Shown here in pieces: positions 44,532 through 53,524 of a DNA stretch of 64,000 bases. The stretch covers positions 1-64,000 of the forward strand of contig LNEV01000017.1 of assembly GCA_001464335.1 (NCBI GenBank). Reading direction: 5' to 3'. Made by a program: the position numbers and the translations under genes. The DNA comes from Rhizobiales bacterium Ga0077545. GTDB lineage: Bacteria > Pseudomonadota > Alphaproteobacteria > Rhizobiales > Methylopilaceae. Under the pieces are notes generated by a model. It saw nothing but the letters and a program-made list of their open reading frames with translations, did no database searches and was not told where the DNA came from. The stretch's first letter is position 1, and the number at the start of each line of letters is the position of its first letter.

Positions 44532-46003
44532 GCGAGAATCCCGGCCTGTGCCCAGGCTGCTTCAAGTCGGCGATAATCGGTCTTGCCGCTCGCCGTCAGG
44601 GGCCAGTCCTTCGCCACGGCAAAACGGCTCGGCGTCTTGTAGGACGGAAGCACCTTTCGCAGATGCGCGATGAGATCGGCCGCCTTGGCCGATTTCCCGG
44701 GCTTGAACTGGATGAGGGCGACAAGACGCTGCGCACGTTTTTCATCGTCGAGGCCGAACACGGCGCACATCGCAAGGGCCGCGTGCCGGTGCAGCACCGC
44801 CTCGACCTCTTCGGGCTGGATGTTGCGGCCCGAAGAAATGACCAGTCTGTCGTTACGCCCGGTCAGATAGAGAAAACCCGCACGGTCGAGATAGCCCCGG
44901 TCGCCGACGGACATCGCTTCGCCGCTTCGCAGCACATCCTCGGACCCGCCCGCATATCCGGAAAAGACGAGAGGGCTTTCGACGAAGACAAGCCCGGTGC
45001 GCCCGGAGGGCTGCTTCTTGCCCGAAGCCGCGCGGATCGAAATCGACACGCCAGGGAAAGCCCGCCCGACCGAGCCCTTGGGCACACGCTGGTCGCTGCG
45101 CGCCAACGTGACGAAGCTCAGTTCCGACGCCCCGTAAAACTCAGCGAGAACGGCCGACGGAAATACCTTGCGGAACCGTGCGGACAAGGGCGAAGGCCAT
45201 TTCGCACCCGAAGACAGGACAAGGCGCACCGCGCGGCAGACCGTCTCATCGGCTTCGGCGGCCTCGATGAGCATCGCAAGCTGTGTCGGTACCGCATACA
45301 ACACCGAGACGCGTTCTTCGATCAGCGTGCGCAGACCCGCGCGGGCCTGAAATCCGCGGATAAAGACAAAGCGGGCTCCGGCGTGCAGACTGCTCGCCAG
45401 CGCATAGAGCGGCAGGGAATGGCTGAACGGGCCCGGCGAGAACACGCAATCGGACGGCCCCACTTCGAATTCCTGCTGCGCCCCGGCAAAGCTCGCCGTC
45501 CAGGAGCGGTGCGTGCGCTGAAAACCTTTCGGCACCGCCGTCGAGCCCGATGTGTAGCCGATATAGAAGGCCAGATCGCTGTCAGGGTCCGGCACCCGCC
45601 GCGCCTCGCGCGGCGCGCCAAGCGCCTCGATCAATCCTTCCAGCAACAGATCGGATGGAACGTTCACGGCGCCCGGATGAGCATCGGGACGGTCTGTAAA
45701 GACAAGCGCGGGCGTACGTTCGCCCAGAACCGCACGCACGGTCTCGTCCGGCCAGGCGCGGTCCAGAACCTGCGCGACCCGCCCCGCGGCGGCCGTTGCG
45801 AGGAAGAGAACCACGAATGCCGGCGAATTCGGCAGATCGAGAGCAATCGCTCCATTGCGCGATGTGCGCGCTGCAATGAACGCGGCAAGACGCGCCACCG
45901 CCTGGTCTAGATCACGGCGGGAAATCTTCCGCTCGCCGAAAACAAGCGCGACCTCATCCGGAAGACGCCGCGCATGTTCGGCAATCGGCCGCACAATGCT
46001 CAT
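44528..46003 (-). CDS. acyl-CoA synthetase/AMP-ligase of the biotin locus
   Basis: A 491-residue ANL-superfamily enzyme. The ATP loop is YIGYTSGSTAVPKGFQRTH, the A5 motif EFYGASELSFVTLA, the A7/A8 hinge GDRGYLDRAGFLYLTGRNDR, and the final Lys lies in PLTASGKTDYRRL. It would activate a carboxylic acid as acyl-AMP and transfer it to CoA or a carrier. Placement between bioY and a thiolase, with 4-nt overlaps at both ends, suggests a biotin-precursor such as pimelate or another fatty acid, or biotin itself as substrate. ATG 46003 is the start; a longer frame upstream runs across bioY and is not family sequence. Confidence 0.87.
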   Translation of the reverse strand: MSIVRPIAEHARRLPDEVALVFGERKISRRDLDQAVARLAAFIAARTSRNGAIALDLPNSPAFVVLFLATAAAGRVAQVLDRAWPDETVRAVLGERTPALVFTDRPDAHPGAVNVPSDLLLEGLIEALGAPREARRVPDPDSDLAFYIGYTSGSTAVPKGFQRTHRSWTASFAGAQQEFEVGPSDCVFSPGPFSHSLPLYALASSLHAGARFVFIRGFQARAGLRTLIEERVSVLYAVPTQLAMLIEAAEADETVCRAVRLVLSSGAKWPSPLSARFRKVFPSAVLAEFYGASELSFVTLARSDQRVPKGSVGRAFPGVSISIRAASGKKQPSGRTGLVFVESPLVFSGYAGGSEDVLRSGEAMSVGDRGYLDRAGFLYLTGRNDRLVISSGRNIQPEEVEAVLHRHAALAMCAVFGLDDEKRAQRLVALIQFKPGKSAKAADLIAHLRKVLPSYKTPSRFAVAKDWPLTASGKTDYRRLEAAWAQAGILA

Positions 46004-46554
46004 GCGCGACCGTCGATCGACCTTGGCACGGCGCGATAGGCGGACTGCGCGACGAGCCCCGCGATTACCGCCTTGATAAGATCGCCCGGCACAAACAGGG
46101 CGCTTCCGAACGCCGCCTGTGCCAGACTCATGTTCGCCTTCCACGCCAGATAGGGAATGCCGAAGGCATAATCGACGAAAATACCGCCAATCACCGAGGC
46201 GATGAACGCGCCCGCGAAGAGCGGAATATCCCGCAGCTTTTTCATCACGAAACCGACGGTAAAAGCCGCCGGGACGAACCCGAGGATGAAGCCCCCGCCC
46301 GGCCCAAAAAACGGTGCAAGACCGCCGCGCCCGCCGGACAGCAGCGGCATTCCGACCGCCACGCACAGCAGGAACAGTGCCACCGCCAGCGCGCCCTTGC
46401 GGGGGCCAAGGAAAATGCCGGCCAGCATCACGCCCATTGACTGGGCCGTCACCGGCACGCCACCCGCGACGGGCAGATCGAATTTTGGCACAAGTCCGAG
46501 AGCCGCGATGATCGCGGCAAAAAGGGCAATGCGGACCAGATCGCGTGTTGCCAT
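46000..46554 (-). CDS. bioY: BioY biotin-binding S component, copy 1
   Basis: A 184-residue membrane protein with six spans. The family core is seen as VAGGVPVTAQSMGVMLAGIF, LGPRKGALAVALFLLCVAVG, LSGGRGGLAPFFGPGGGFIL and FVPGDLIKAVIAGL. BioY captures biotin and works with an EcfT/EcfA module, which is encoded just upstream. This copy overlaps the ligase gene by 4 nt and follows the second BioY after 2 nt. Confidence 0.93.
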   Translation of the reverse strand: MATRDLVRIALFAAIIAALGLVPKFDLPVAGGVPVTAQSMGVMLAGIFLGPRKGALAVALFLLCVAVGMPLLSGGRGGLAPFFGPGGGFILGFVPAAFTVGFVMKKLRDIPLFAGAFIASVIGGIFVDYAFGIPYLAWKANMSLAQAAFGSALFVPGDLIKAVIAGLVAQSAYRAVPRSIDGRA

Positions 46555-46556
46555 GC

Positions 46557-47105
46557 CTACCTCCGCCCGACGGGCTCAAGGCCCGCAACAAGATAGACGA
46601 TGATCGCGGTGCCAAGCGCCTTGATCAATCCACCCGGCAGAAGCCCGGCCGCGATTTCCACGGCCTGGCGGACCGTCTTGTCGGTGAGCCATGCCATGAC
46701 CGGAATCCCGATCAGGTTGAGCACGACATAGCCGCCGACGAACGCCGCCAGAAAAGCTGCGAGGAACCCGCCCATACGCCAGGACAGGCTCTGGAACAGA
46801 ACGCCGGTGATGAAGGCTGCCAGCGGAAAGGCGAAAAGAAAACCGGCGGTCGGCCCGGTGAAAACGCTCAGGCCCCCGCGCCCTCCTGCAAGGAGAGGAA
46901 AACCGAACGCAACGGCGACCAGAAACACGATCGCCGCCACGGCGCCCTTGCGCGACCCGATGAGAATGCCCGCGAGCGTGACGCCCATCCCCTGCGCCGT
47001 CACCGGAACACCTCCCAGCATCGGGTGATGCAAGGGCGGCACGAGACCGAGCAGCGCGATGATCGCCGCAAAAAACAGAATAAGCCCGATATCCCTCAAC
47101 CCCAT
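46557..47105 (-). CDS. bioY: BioY biotin-binding S component, copy 2
   Basis: A 182-residue BioY paralogue: LGGVPVTAQGMGVTLAGILI, GSRKGAVAAIVFLVAVAFGF, LAGGRGGLSVFTGPTAGFLF, LLPGGLIKALGTAII. Both copies keep the GGRGGL loop, but the copies differ in the PGDLIK/PGGLIK element near the C-terminus, which could alter ligand preference. It lies 3 nt after the bioN-type gene in the same operon. Two adjacent S components for one energising module is unusual. Confidence 0.92.
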   Translation of the reverse strand: MGLRDIGLILFFAAIIALLGLVPPLHHPMLGGVPVTAQGMGVTLAGILIGSRKGAVAAIVFLVAVAFGFPLLAGGRGGLSVFTGPTAGFLFAFPLAAFITGVLFQSLSWRMGGFLAAFLAAFVGGYVVLNLIGIPVMAWLTDKTVRQAVEIAAGLLPGGLIKALGTAIIVYLVAGLEPVGRR

Positions 47106-47108
47106 GCC

Positions 47109-47720
47109 TCAGCCCTTTTGCGTCGAACGCGCAAAACCGCGCGCATCGAGCGCTTCGGCGACCTGATCGGCCATGCGAAGCGTCTCGACGAGAAACGGAC
47201 CAATCAGCCGCCACGAGGGCTTGCGCCCTGTACGTGCGCGCCATGCTTCCGAACGCGCCTGCCAGTTCGCCCCAAGCACCGGAACGAAGCGGATGACGAG
47301 CGACACGGCCAACGCCACCTTTTCCGGGTTGATTCCGATCGGCCTCAGCAGCCGGAGCACGGGCATCAGCGCGTTCATCATCTGCTGCATCGTCGTCGTC
47401 ATGCTGACGAGATCGGCCAGCAGGATCATCATGACAAGCCGCAGGATCGTGTTCGCGCCCGCGACCCAGTCGCCCGTGAAGACGTGCAGACCGAAAACGA
47501 TGGCCAGCATCGGAAGAAAGGCTTTCAGAAAGCCCATACGCCGGACAGCGGGCCATCCGGCGCTTGCATAAAGGGCAAGCACGGCGACAAGCCCCGCAAC
47601 CAAAATGCGCCAGTCCTGAACCGGAAAGACGAGCATCGTGGTGACGCCAAGGCCGATGAGCTTGCTGCCCGCCGGGACACGATGAAGCCAGGTTTCCTGC
47701 GAGAGGTAGCCGGAAATCAT
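47109..47720 (-). CDS. bioN: ECF transporter transmembrane subunit (EcfT/BioN)
   Basis: A 203-residue membrane protein of the CbiQ/EcfT family. ATG 47720 overlaps the ATPase stop by 4 nt. The protein starts SQETWLHRVPAGSKLIGLGV, the family N-terminus, and contains the coupling-helix region ADLVSMTTTMQQMMNALMPV with SEAWRARTG and AEALDARGFARS, the latter carrying the conserved A-R-G motif that contacts the ATPase. It links the S component to ATP hydrolysis. Confidence 0.92.
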   Translation of the reverse strand: MISGYLSQETWLHRVPAGSKLIGLGVTTMLVFPVQDWRILVAGLVAVLALYASAGWPAVRRMGFLKAFLPMLAIVFGLHVFTGDWVAGANTILRLVMMILLADLVSMTTTMQQMMNALMPVLRLLRPIGINPEKVALAVSLVIRFVPVLGANWQARSEAWRARTGRKPSWRLIGPFLVETLRMADQVAEALDARGFARSTQKG

Positions 47721-48448
47721 GCCGATCGCGCCTTGTCCAGACCGGCGCGCACATGCGCGCGGTAAGCGCCGATCACCGAATCCGCAGGTCCGTCGCCCCT
47801 TACGCGGCCAGCCTCCAGCCACAGCACGCGGTCGAAATCCGCGAGAAGTTCGAGATCGTGGCTTGCCATGATGATCGTCTGATCGAGGGCATCGAGGCGG
47901 TGCGACAGGTCATAGCGCGTCGGCAAATCGAGGCTGGAAAAGGGCTCGTCGAGAAGCAGCAGGTCCGGATCCGGCGACAGAACGGCGATCAGGCAGACGA
48001 GTTGCTTCTGCCCCTCGGACAATTCATGGACGGCGCGCTTCTCCCAGCCCGCGCAACCATTGCTGGCCAGCAGCGCCTCGGAGCGCGCATCGGCGGTTTT
48101 CTGGTCTATCCCGCGCGCGGTCAGCCCGAACGCGACTTCCTCCCCGACCGTCGGAAAAAGGATCTGATGATCGGGGTTCTGGAACAGAAAACCCGTGTTC
48201 GGCCGTTCGCGCGCCACATCGGCGCCGCCGACCCGAACCTGCCCTGCATCGGGCTGGACGAGCCCGGCGATGAGGCGCAGCAGCGTGCTCTTTCCGGAAC
48301 CGTTGTTTCCGATGAGGCCGATGCGGCGCTCTTCGAGGGTCAGTGACAGGCCGTCGAACACGGGCCGTCCGCCGCGGCTCAGCGCAACGCCCTCGAAAAC
48401 CACATGTCCCCCCGGCCGGGCGGCGCAGGAATCGACCACTTTCACCAT
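47717..48448 (-). CDS. bioM: ECF transporter ATP-binding subunit (EcfA/BioM)
   Basis: A ~243-residue ATPase. Walker A GNNGSGKST, Q-loop GFLFQNPDHQILFPTVGEEV (an ECF-typical Q helix), signature LSEGQKQLVCL, Walker B LLLLDEPFSSLD, and the His switch in IIMASHDLELLA. ATG 48448 is preferred over a GTG 11 codons earlier because family sequence starts there; neither has a strong ribosome site. Only one ATPase is encoded, as in other bioMNY systems. It follows pgl after 49 nt. Confidence 0.92.
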   Translation of the reverse strand: MVKVVDSCAARPGGHVVFEGVALSRGGRPVFDGLSLTLEERRIGLIGNNGSGKSTLLRLIAGLVQPDAGQVRVGGADVARERPNTGFLFQNPDHQILFPTVGEEVAFGLTARGIDQKTADARSEALLASNGCAGWEKRAVHELSEGQKQLVCLIAVLSPDPDLLLLDEPFSSLDLPTRYDLSHRLDALDQTIIMASHDLELLADFDRVLWLEAGRVRGDGPADSVIGAYRAHVRAGLDKARSA

Positions 48449-48497
48449 CGGGACTTGATAGCCCGGCTGCCCGCTCGGCACCAGCCGGGCGCAAAGC

Positions 48498-49199
48498 CTA
48501 AGGTGCGGCTGCCCGGTCCACGAACCAGGTCAGGGAGCCGACGGGCTGAAGGCGTGCGGCGGGGTAGTCCTCGCCGTCCAGCACCCGCTGCAGCACGGCC
48601 CTCTTGCCCTCGCCGCTGACGAGGAAAGCCGCCGCCTCGCAGCTCTCCAGAGCCGGAAACGTCAGCGTGATGCGGGGCACGCGCGGCTCCATACCCGGCT
48701 CGGCGGACACCGCCCAGCTTGCGTCCTCGTCGAGGACCGGAGAGCCGGGAAAGAGCGAGGCCGTATGGCCGTCATCGCCAAGACCGTTCAGCACGATGTC
48801 GAACAGCGGCTGCGTCTGGTCGAGATCGTCTTTGCCGTAGAACGCCTTCAGCGTTGCCTCGTAGAGCCGAGCCGCCTCCTCGGGCGAGGCGGCGTCGGTC
48901 GGAACCGGATGCACGTTCTCCGGCGGCACCGGAACATGATCGAGCAGTGCCGCGCGCGTCATGCGCGCATTGCTGCGCGGATCGTTCGAAGGCACGAACC
49001 GCTCGTCACCCCAGAAAATGTGCATACGATCCCACGGCAGATCGCGCCCCACCAGCAGCTTGTAAAGGCTCTCGGGCGTCGAGCCCCCGGAGAGGCACAC
49101 GGCAATACGCCCCGGATTGCGGGAGACATGCTCGACGAACCAGTCTGCCGCCGCCTCCGCGAGCGCTGCCTTGTCGGGAAAGACGCGCAGGTCAGCCAT
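48498..49199 (-). CDS. pgl: 6-phosphogluconolactonase
   Basis: A 233-residue hydrolase of the NagB/DevB fold converting 6-phosphogluconolactone to 6-phosphogluconate. Family motifs are CLSGGSTPESLYKLL, HIFWGDERFVPSNDPRSN and NGLGDDGHTASLFPGSP with the catalytic His. ATG 49199 lies inside the end of zwf (8-nt overlap); a longer frame upstream is zwf shadow. It is the third step of the gnd-zwf-pgl set. Confidence 0.93.
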   Translation of the reverse strand: MADLRVFPDKAALAEAAADWFVEHVSRNPGRIAVCLSGGSTPESLYKLLVGRDLPWDRMHIFWGDERFVPSNDPRSNARMTRAALLDHVPVPPENVHPVPTDAASPEEAARLYEATLKAFYGKDDLDQTQPLFDIVLNGLGDDGHTASLFPGSPVLDEDASWAVSAEPGMEPRVPRITLTFPALESCEAAAFLVSGEGKRAVLQRVLDGEDYPAARLQPVGSLTWFVDRAAAP

Positions 49200-50727
49200 C
49201 GGGATCTGTGATCTTTCGCCAGCGACGGCCATCGCGCGCCAGAAGCGTCGCCGCCTCGTAGGGCCCTTCGCTTCCGGCATCATAGGTTTCGATGCCTTTG
49301 GCGCCAGCCTCCTTCCAGGCCTGAAGGAAGGGCTCGACGGCACGCCAGCCGGCCTCGACGCCATCGGCGCGCTGATAGAGGATCGCATCGCCCGTCATGC
49401 AATCGTAGATCAGGGTCTCGTAGCCGGTCGACGGCGCGGCCTCGAAGTAATCCTTGTATTCGAACTTCATGCCCACCGGGGCGATGTCGATCTTGGGCCC
49501 CGGATGCTTGGCGTTGAAATGAAGCGTGATGCCCTCGTCTGGCTGGATCGAGATGACGAGCAAATTGTCGGACAGCTCGCCCATTTTCAGATCGCGGAAC
49601 ATGGAGACCGGAGCCTGCTTGAATTTCACCGCGATCTCGGTGCGGCGCTTGGTCAATGCCTTGCCGGTGCGCAGATAAAAAGGCACGCCCGCCCAGCGCC
49701 AATTGTCGATTTCCAGACGCAGGGCAACATAGGTTTCGGTCAAGGAGCCCGGCGCGACATCGGGCGATTTGCGATAGGCCGTGACCTCACGGTCGCCGAT
49801 GCGTCCCGCGCGATATTGCGCGCGCACCGAATCCCGCAGCGCCTCCTCCGTCGTGGGGATGCGGATCGAATCCAGCGCCTCGGCCTTTTCGGAACGCACC
49901 GAATTGGCATCGAACCGCGAAGGCGGCTCCATGGCGACCAGCGACAGGAGCTGGAACAGATGGTTCGGCACCATGTCGCGCAGCGCGCCCGTCGCGTCGT
50001 AGAATTTGCCGCGCGTACCGACATCCACCGTCTCGGCAACGGTGATCTGCACATGGTCGATGTGGTTACGATTCCAGATCGGTTCGAACAGGCCGTTGGC
50101 GAAACGCAGAACGAGAATGTTCTGCACCGTCTCCTTGCCGAGATAATGATCGATGCGGAAGATCTGGTCCTCGTCCAGCACGCTCAGCAGCTCGCGGTTG
50201 AGCGCCTTCGCGGAATCGAGGCTCGTACCGAAGGGCTTTTCGATGATGACGCGCCGCCACGGTCCGTCGTCATGTTCCCTGGACAGGCCAGCAGCGCCGA
50301 GATGCAGCGCAATCGGCGCGAACGCCTGCGGCGGTGTCGCGCAATAGAACAGGCGGTTGCCCTGCGTCAGCCCGGAGGCTTCGAGCCGCTCGAGTTCCTT
50401 CTTCAGCTTCTCATAAGTCTGCGGATCGTCGACATCGCCGGAAATGTAGCTGACGCAGTTGAGCAGCCATTTGGCGGTTGCCGGATCGACATTGCGGGTC
50501 GCGAAATCGGCAAGGCCCTTTTCGAGATGCCCGCGAAACTCCTCGTCGCTCATCTCGCCGCGCGCCACGCCGACAATGCGGAAGCCCTCGCCGAGAAGAT
50601 TGGCTTCCGCGAGATTGTACAGCGCCGGAATAAGAAGGCGTCTCGTCAGATCTCCCGATGCGCCGAAGATGACGAAGGCGCAGGGGTCCGCGGGTGGAAG
50701 CCTGTTTCGGTTTTCACTTGTTGACAT
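49192..50727 (-). CDS. zwf: glucose-6-phosphate 1-dehydrogenase
   Basis: A 511-residue NAD(P)-dependent enzyme at the entry of the oxidative pentose phosphate and Entner-Doudoroff routes. The cofactor motif is [20 protein letters not shown], substrate binding is [14 protein letters not shown] with the catalytic histidine following in [13 protein letters not shown], and [13 protein letters not shown] is the conserved EKP loop. It overlaps gnd by 14 nt and pgl by 8 nt, so the three are tightly coupled. Confidence 0.96.
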   Translation of the reverse strand: MSTSENRNRLPPADPCAFVIFGASGDLTRRLLIPALYNLAEANLLGEGFRIVGVARGEMSDEEFRGHLEKGLADFATRNVDPATAKWLLNCVSYISGDVDDPQTYEKLKKELERLEASGLTQGNRLFYCATPPQAFAPIALHLGAAGLSREHDDGPWRRVIIEKPFGTSLDSAKALNRELLSVLDEDQIFRIDHYLGKETVQNILVLRFANGLFEPIWNRNHIDHVQITVAETVDVGTRGKFYDATGALRDMVPNHLFQLLSLVAMEPPSRFDANSVRSEKAEALDSIRIPTTEEALRDSVRAQYRAGRIGDREVTAYRKSPDVAPGSLTETYVALRLEIDNWRWAGVPFYLRTGKALTKRRTEIAVKFKQAPVSMFRDLKMGELSDNLLVISIQPDEGITLHFNAKHPGPKIDIAPVGMKFEYKDYFEAAPSTGYETLIYDCMTGDAILYQRADGVEAGWRAVEPFLQAWKEAGAKGIETYDAGSEGPYEAATLLARDGRRWRKITDPDG

Positions 50728-51712
50728 CGGGTGGCGGCACTTTGGGTTCGAGGTGGCCGCCGAAGCCCTTGCGCATGGCGGAAAGGACTTTCTCGGCGAA
50801 GGTGTGATCCTGACGCGAGCGGAAGCGGGTGTAGAGCGCCGATGTCAGCACTTCGGCCGGCACGGCTTCGGCAATCGCCGCCTGTACGGTCCAGCGTCCC
50901 TCGCCGCTGTCGTCGACATGGCCGGAATAGGAACCGAGATCGCCCTCCTCCACAAGCGCCGCGGCCGTCAGGTCGAGCAGCCAGCTCGTCACCACGCTGC
51001 CGCGCCGCCACACTTCCGCGACCTCGGTGATGTTGATGTCGAGGCGCTCGTCCTCGGGAAGACGGGTCGTGTTGGCGTTTTTCAGAATGTCGAAGCCTTC
51101 GGCATAGGCCTGCATCATTCCGTATTCGATGCCGTTGTGGATCATCTTGACGAAATGGCCCGCGCCGTTCTGCCCGGCGTGCAGATAGCCTTCCTCGGAG
51201 GCCGCATATTCGCCTTCCCGGCCCGCGGTGCGCGGAATGTTTCCGTGCCCCGGCGCAAGCGTGCGGAAAATGGGTTCGAGACGGGCGAAGGTCTCGTCCT
51301 CCGCGCCGATCATCAGGCAATAGCCGCGATCGAAACCCCAGATGCCGCCGGACGTTCCGACATCGACATAGTGGATGCCCTTTTCCTTCAGCGCCTTCGC
51401 GCGGCGGATGTCGTCCTTCCAGAACGAATTGCCGCCGTCGATGATGGTGTCGCCGGGCTCCATCAACGCGGCAAGTTCGGCGACGACGCTCTCGGTGGCG
51501 GCGCCAGCGGGCACCATGACCCACGCGGCACGCGGTCTCTCAAGCTTGGCGACGAAGCTTTTGAGGTCGGTCGCGCCGGTCGCGCCGGCCTGTTCAAGGC
51601 CCGCAATCGCTTCCGAATTGCGGTCGTAGACGACGGCGCTGTGGCCATTTGCCATCAGACGGCGGACGATGTTCGCTCCCATCCGCCCGAGGCCAATCAT
51701 TCCAAGCTGCAT
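50714..51712 (-). CDS. gnd: 6-phosphogluconate dehydrogenase, short NAD-type
   Basis: A 332-residue enzyme of the short GndA/YqeC class, about 140 residues shorter than the common NADP form. Motifs: [60 protein letters not shown]. It oxidatively decarboxylates 6-phosphogluconate to ribulose-5-phosphate. ATG 51712 follows GGAGGA by 5 nt. That ribosome site is one arm of a hairpin. First gene of the operon leading into zwf, pgl and the bio genes. Confidence 0.93.
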   Translation of the reverse strand: MQLGMIGLGRMGANIVRRLMANGHSAVVYDRNSEAIAGLEQAGATGATDLKSFVAKLERPRAAWVMVPAGAATESVVAELAALMEPGDTIIDGGNSFWKDDIRRAKALKEKGIHYVDVGTSGGIWGFDRGYCLMIGAEDETFARLEPIFRTLAPGHGNIPRTAGREGEYAASEEGYLHAGQNGAGHFVKMIHNGIEYGMMQAYAEGFDILKNANTTRLPEDERLDINITEVAEVWRRGSVVTSWLLDLTAAALVEEGDLGSYSGHVDDSGEGRWTVQAAIAEAVPAEVLTSALYTRFRSRQDHTFAEKVLSAMRKGFGGHLEPKVPPPDVNK

Positions 51713-51716
51713 GAAA

Positions 51717-51733
51717 TCCTCCGCACAGGAGGA
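51717..51733 (-). promoter_or_regulatory. hairpin masking the gnd ribosome site
   Basis: In the leftward mRNA, TCCTCC (51733-51728), loop TGTGC, GGAGGA (51722-51717) form a perfect 6-bp stem with the Shine-Dalgarno as the 3' arm. It could modulate gnd translation. Confidence 0.4.
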
Positions 51734-52025
51734 GAGTTTAGGGCGCAAGACGTGACGACAACAAGTCCGGGAGGCCCGGCCATTGGTGTGATGGGGATTG
51801 TGAACCGTGGGGCCGCCTCTCCCGAGACGGCCGCCGCATTAACCCTTGGACAGGCACAGAACGGAGGCGGCACGAATCAGCGATACCGGCATGTTCCCGT
51901 TTCGTCCGTACCGGATCTGGTGTGCGCGCCCACCCAAGATACAAAATTCGGCCATGACAGATGGAGCCAAACCTTAACGGCGGGCAGGACCGTCCTTTAA
52001 TGAGACATATGCGGATGCGCGCGTC
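51734..52025. other. intergenic stretch upstream of gnd without a gene
   Basis: About 290 bp between gnd and the HAD gene, both leftward. It must carry the gnd-zwf-pgl promoter. I see no coding signal, tRNA or clear terminator, only scattered short GC palindromes. Confidence 0.4.
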
Positions 52026-52646
52026 TCACACGCGAGCTGCAAGCCGCGCAAGGTCGCCGACATGGTCGATCACTGCATCCGGCTTGCTGGCAATCAGTGC
52101 CTCGCGCGCCGCATAGCCCCAGGTGACAGCGGCAAAGCGCAGTCCCGCTGTGCAGGCGGCTTCGGCATCGCGTGTCTCATCGCCCACATAGACGGCCTCG
52201 GAGGCCGGAACGCCTGCTGCCGCAAGGGCTTTCTTCAGCTTGCCCGCTTTGCCGAACAGTGACGAACCGCCGTCAATACGCTCGAACAGCGCCGAGAAAT
52301 CCGGTCCCAGAGTGCGCCTGATGCTCGCCTCGCTGTCCGAGCTCACCACCGCGAGGCGCACGCCCTCAGCCGCAAGCGCCCGCAGCGCCGTTTCGGTGCC
52401 GTCGAACACACCGATATCGGCCGCAAGCTTGAGCGCCCGCATGTCGCGCGCAATGGCGGGCACCTTCCAGAGCGGCACGCGCAGGCTTTTCAGAATGTCG
52501 CGTGTGGACAAAAGCCGCAGCGCCTGTCTCTCGCTCTCCGAGACCGGGCGGAAACCGTGGCGCACCGCAGCCTCGTTCAGCACGGAACAGAACCAGGGAA
52601 AACTGTCGACCAGCGTCCCGTCGGCGTCGAAAATGGCAAGGCGCAC
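52026..52646 (-). CDS. HAD-family phosphatase (phosphoglycolate-phosphatase-like)
   Basis: A ~206-residue HAD hydrolase: motif I DADGTLVDS near the N-terminus, motif II in LAVVSSDSEASIRR, motif III Lys in LFGKAGKLKKALAAAG, motif IV VYVGDETRDAEAACTAG. The helical C1 cap lies between motifs I and II. GTG 52646 is chosen because family sequence begins immediately; it lies 8 nt before the end of the amidotransferase gene. Last gene of the leftward catabolic set, so it may dephosphorylate an intermediate or serve general repair. Substrate unknown. Confidence 0.85.
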   Translation of the reverse strand: MRLAIFDADGTLVDSFPWFCSVLNEAAVRHGFRPVSESERQALRLLSTRDILKSLRVPLWKVPAIARDMRALKLAADIGVFDGTETALRALAAEGVRLAVVSSDSEASIRRTLGPDFSALFERIDGGSSLFGKAGKLKKALAAAGVPASEAVYVGDETRDAEAACTAGLRFAAVTWGYAAREALIASKPDAVIDHVGDLARLAARV

Positions 52647-52654
52647 GGAGCGGG

Positions 52655-53524
52655 TCAGCCCCTGCCCCGCGCGCTGATGTTCGGCAGAACGAGATTGTCG
52701 ATGAAGTTGCGGATTTCGATCACCCGGCGTGCCGGGTCGAGCACGTCGCAATCATAGGCAAGGCGCCAGGCGAGGTCCTTGCGCGATAGGTCGTCCTGCA
52801 GAGCCCGAAGATCGGCGACGTGGGCCTTGAGACCCGCGAGATCGCGGAACGGCCCCTCATCCACCAGAACCTGCCCATACCGCTCGAACACCGCCGCGAT
52901 CTCGTGCAGCGAAAATTCCGGGTGGTACTGAACGCCCCAGAATGTGCCTTTGCCATGCCGGATTTCGGCAGCCTGAACGGGCGAATGGGCATTGGTGGCG
53001 AGCACGGTCATGCCCGCGGGCTTCTCGCCCACTTCGTCCGTATGGACGGCAGGCGCATCCCAGCTTGCCCCCTTGCCCGCGAACAGCGGATGGTCCCGCC
53101 CCTCGTCGGTCAGCGTGATCTTGCGCGCAAGGCCGATCTCGCGGCCGTTCTCGGATTTCACGACCGTGCCGCCCGCCGCAACCGTCGCCACCTGAAGCCC
53201 CCAGCACGAGCCGAACATCGGCACGCCGGCCTCGAAGACGGCCCGTGCCAGTTCGACCTGCCGCATGCTTTCCGGCTCGGCCTTATAGATGTTGAGCGCA
53301 GAGCCGGTGATGGCGACCCCGTCATACCCGTCGAGACCGGAGGCATCCGGAATGTTCGCGCCCTCGTCGCCGGGAAAGCACACATCGATCACCGCGTCGG
53401 GCGCGACCGAGCGCAGAACCTCCGAATAGCCTTCGCTATAGGTGCGGCCCATGAACTCGATCTGCTTCGCGCGAGCCTTCTGCGTGTTGCCCTCGACGAC
53501 GAGAAGACGCGGTGCCCGTGTCAT
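52655..53524 (-). CDS. class I glutamine amidotransferase-like hydrolase
   Basis: A 289-residue protein with the GATase1 triad: nucleophile Cys in FGSCWGLQVATVAAGG, His-x-Glu in VQYHPEFSLHEI. It resembles the GMP-synthase-like stand-alone group and, by context, PuuD-type gamma-glutamyl hydrolases. There is no synthetase domain. The C-terminal ~60 residues, with RRVIEIRNFIDNLVLPN, are an extension not needed for the triad. ATG 53524 overlaps the alcohol dehydrogenase stop by 4 nt. The proposed role is to release glutamate from a gamma-glutamyl product made by the upstream enzymes. Confidence 0.85.
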   Translation of the reverse strand: MTRAPRLLVVEGNTQKARAKQIEFMGRTYSEGYSEVLRSVAPDAVIDVCFPGDEGANIPDASGLDGYDGVAITGSALNIYKAEPESMRQVELARAVFEAGVPMFGSCWGLQVATVAAGGTVVKSENGREIGLARKITLTDEGRDHPLFAGKGASWDAPAVHTDEVGEKPAGMTVLATNAHSPVQAAEIRHGKGTFWGVQYHPEFSLHEIAAVFERYGQVLVDEGPFRDLAGLKAHVADLRALQDDLSRKDLAWRLAYDCDVLDPARRVIEIRNFIDNLVLPNISARGRG

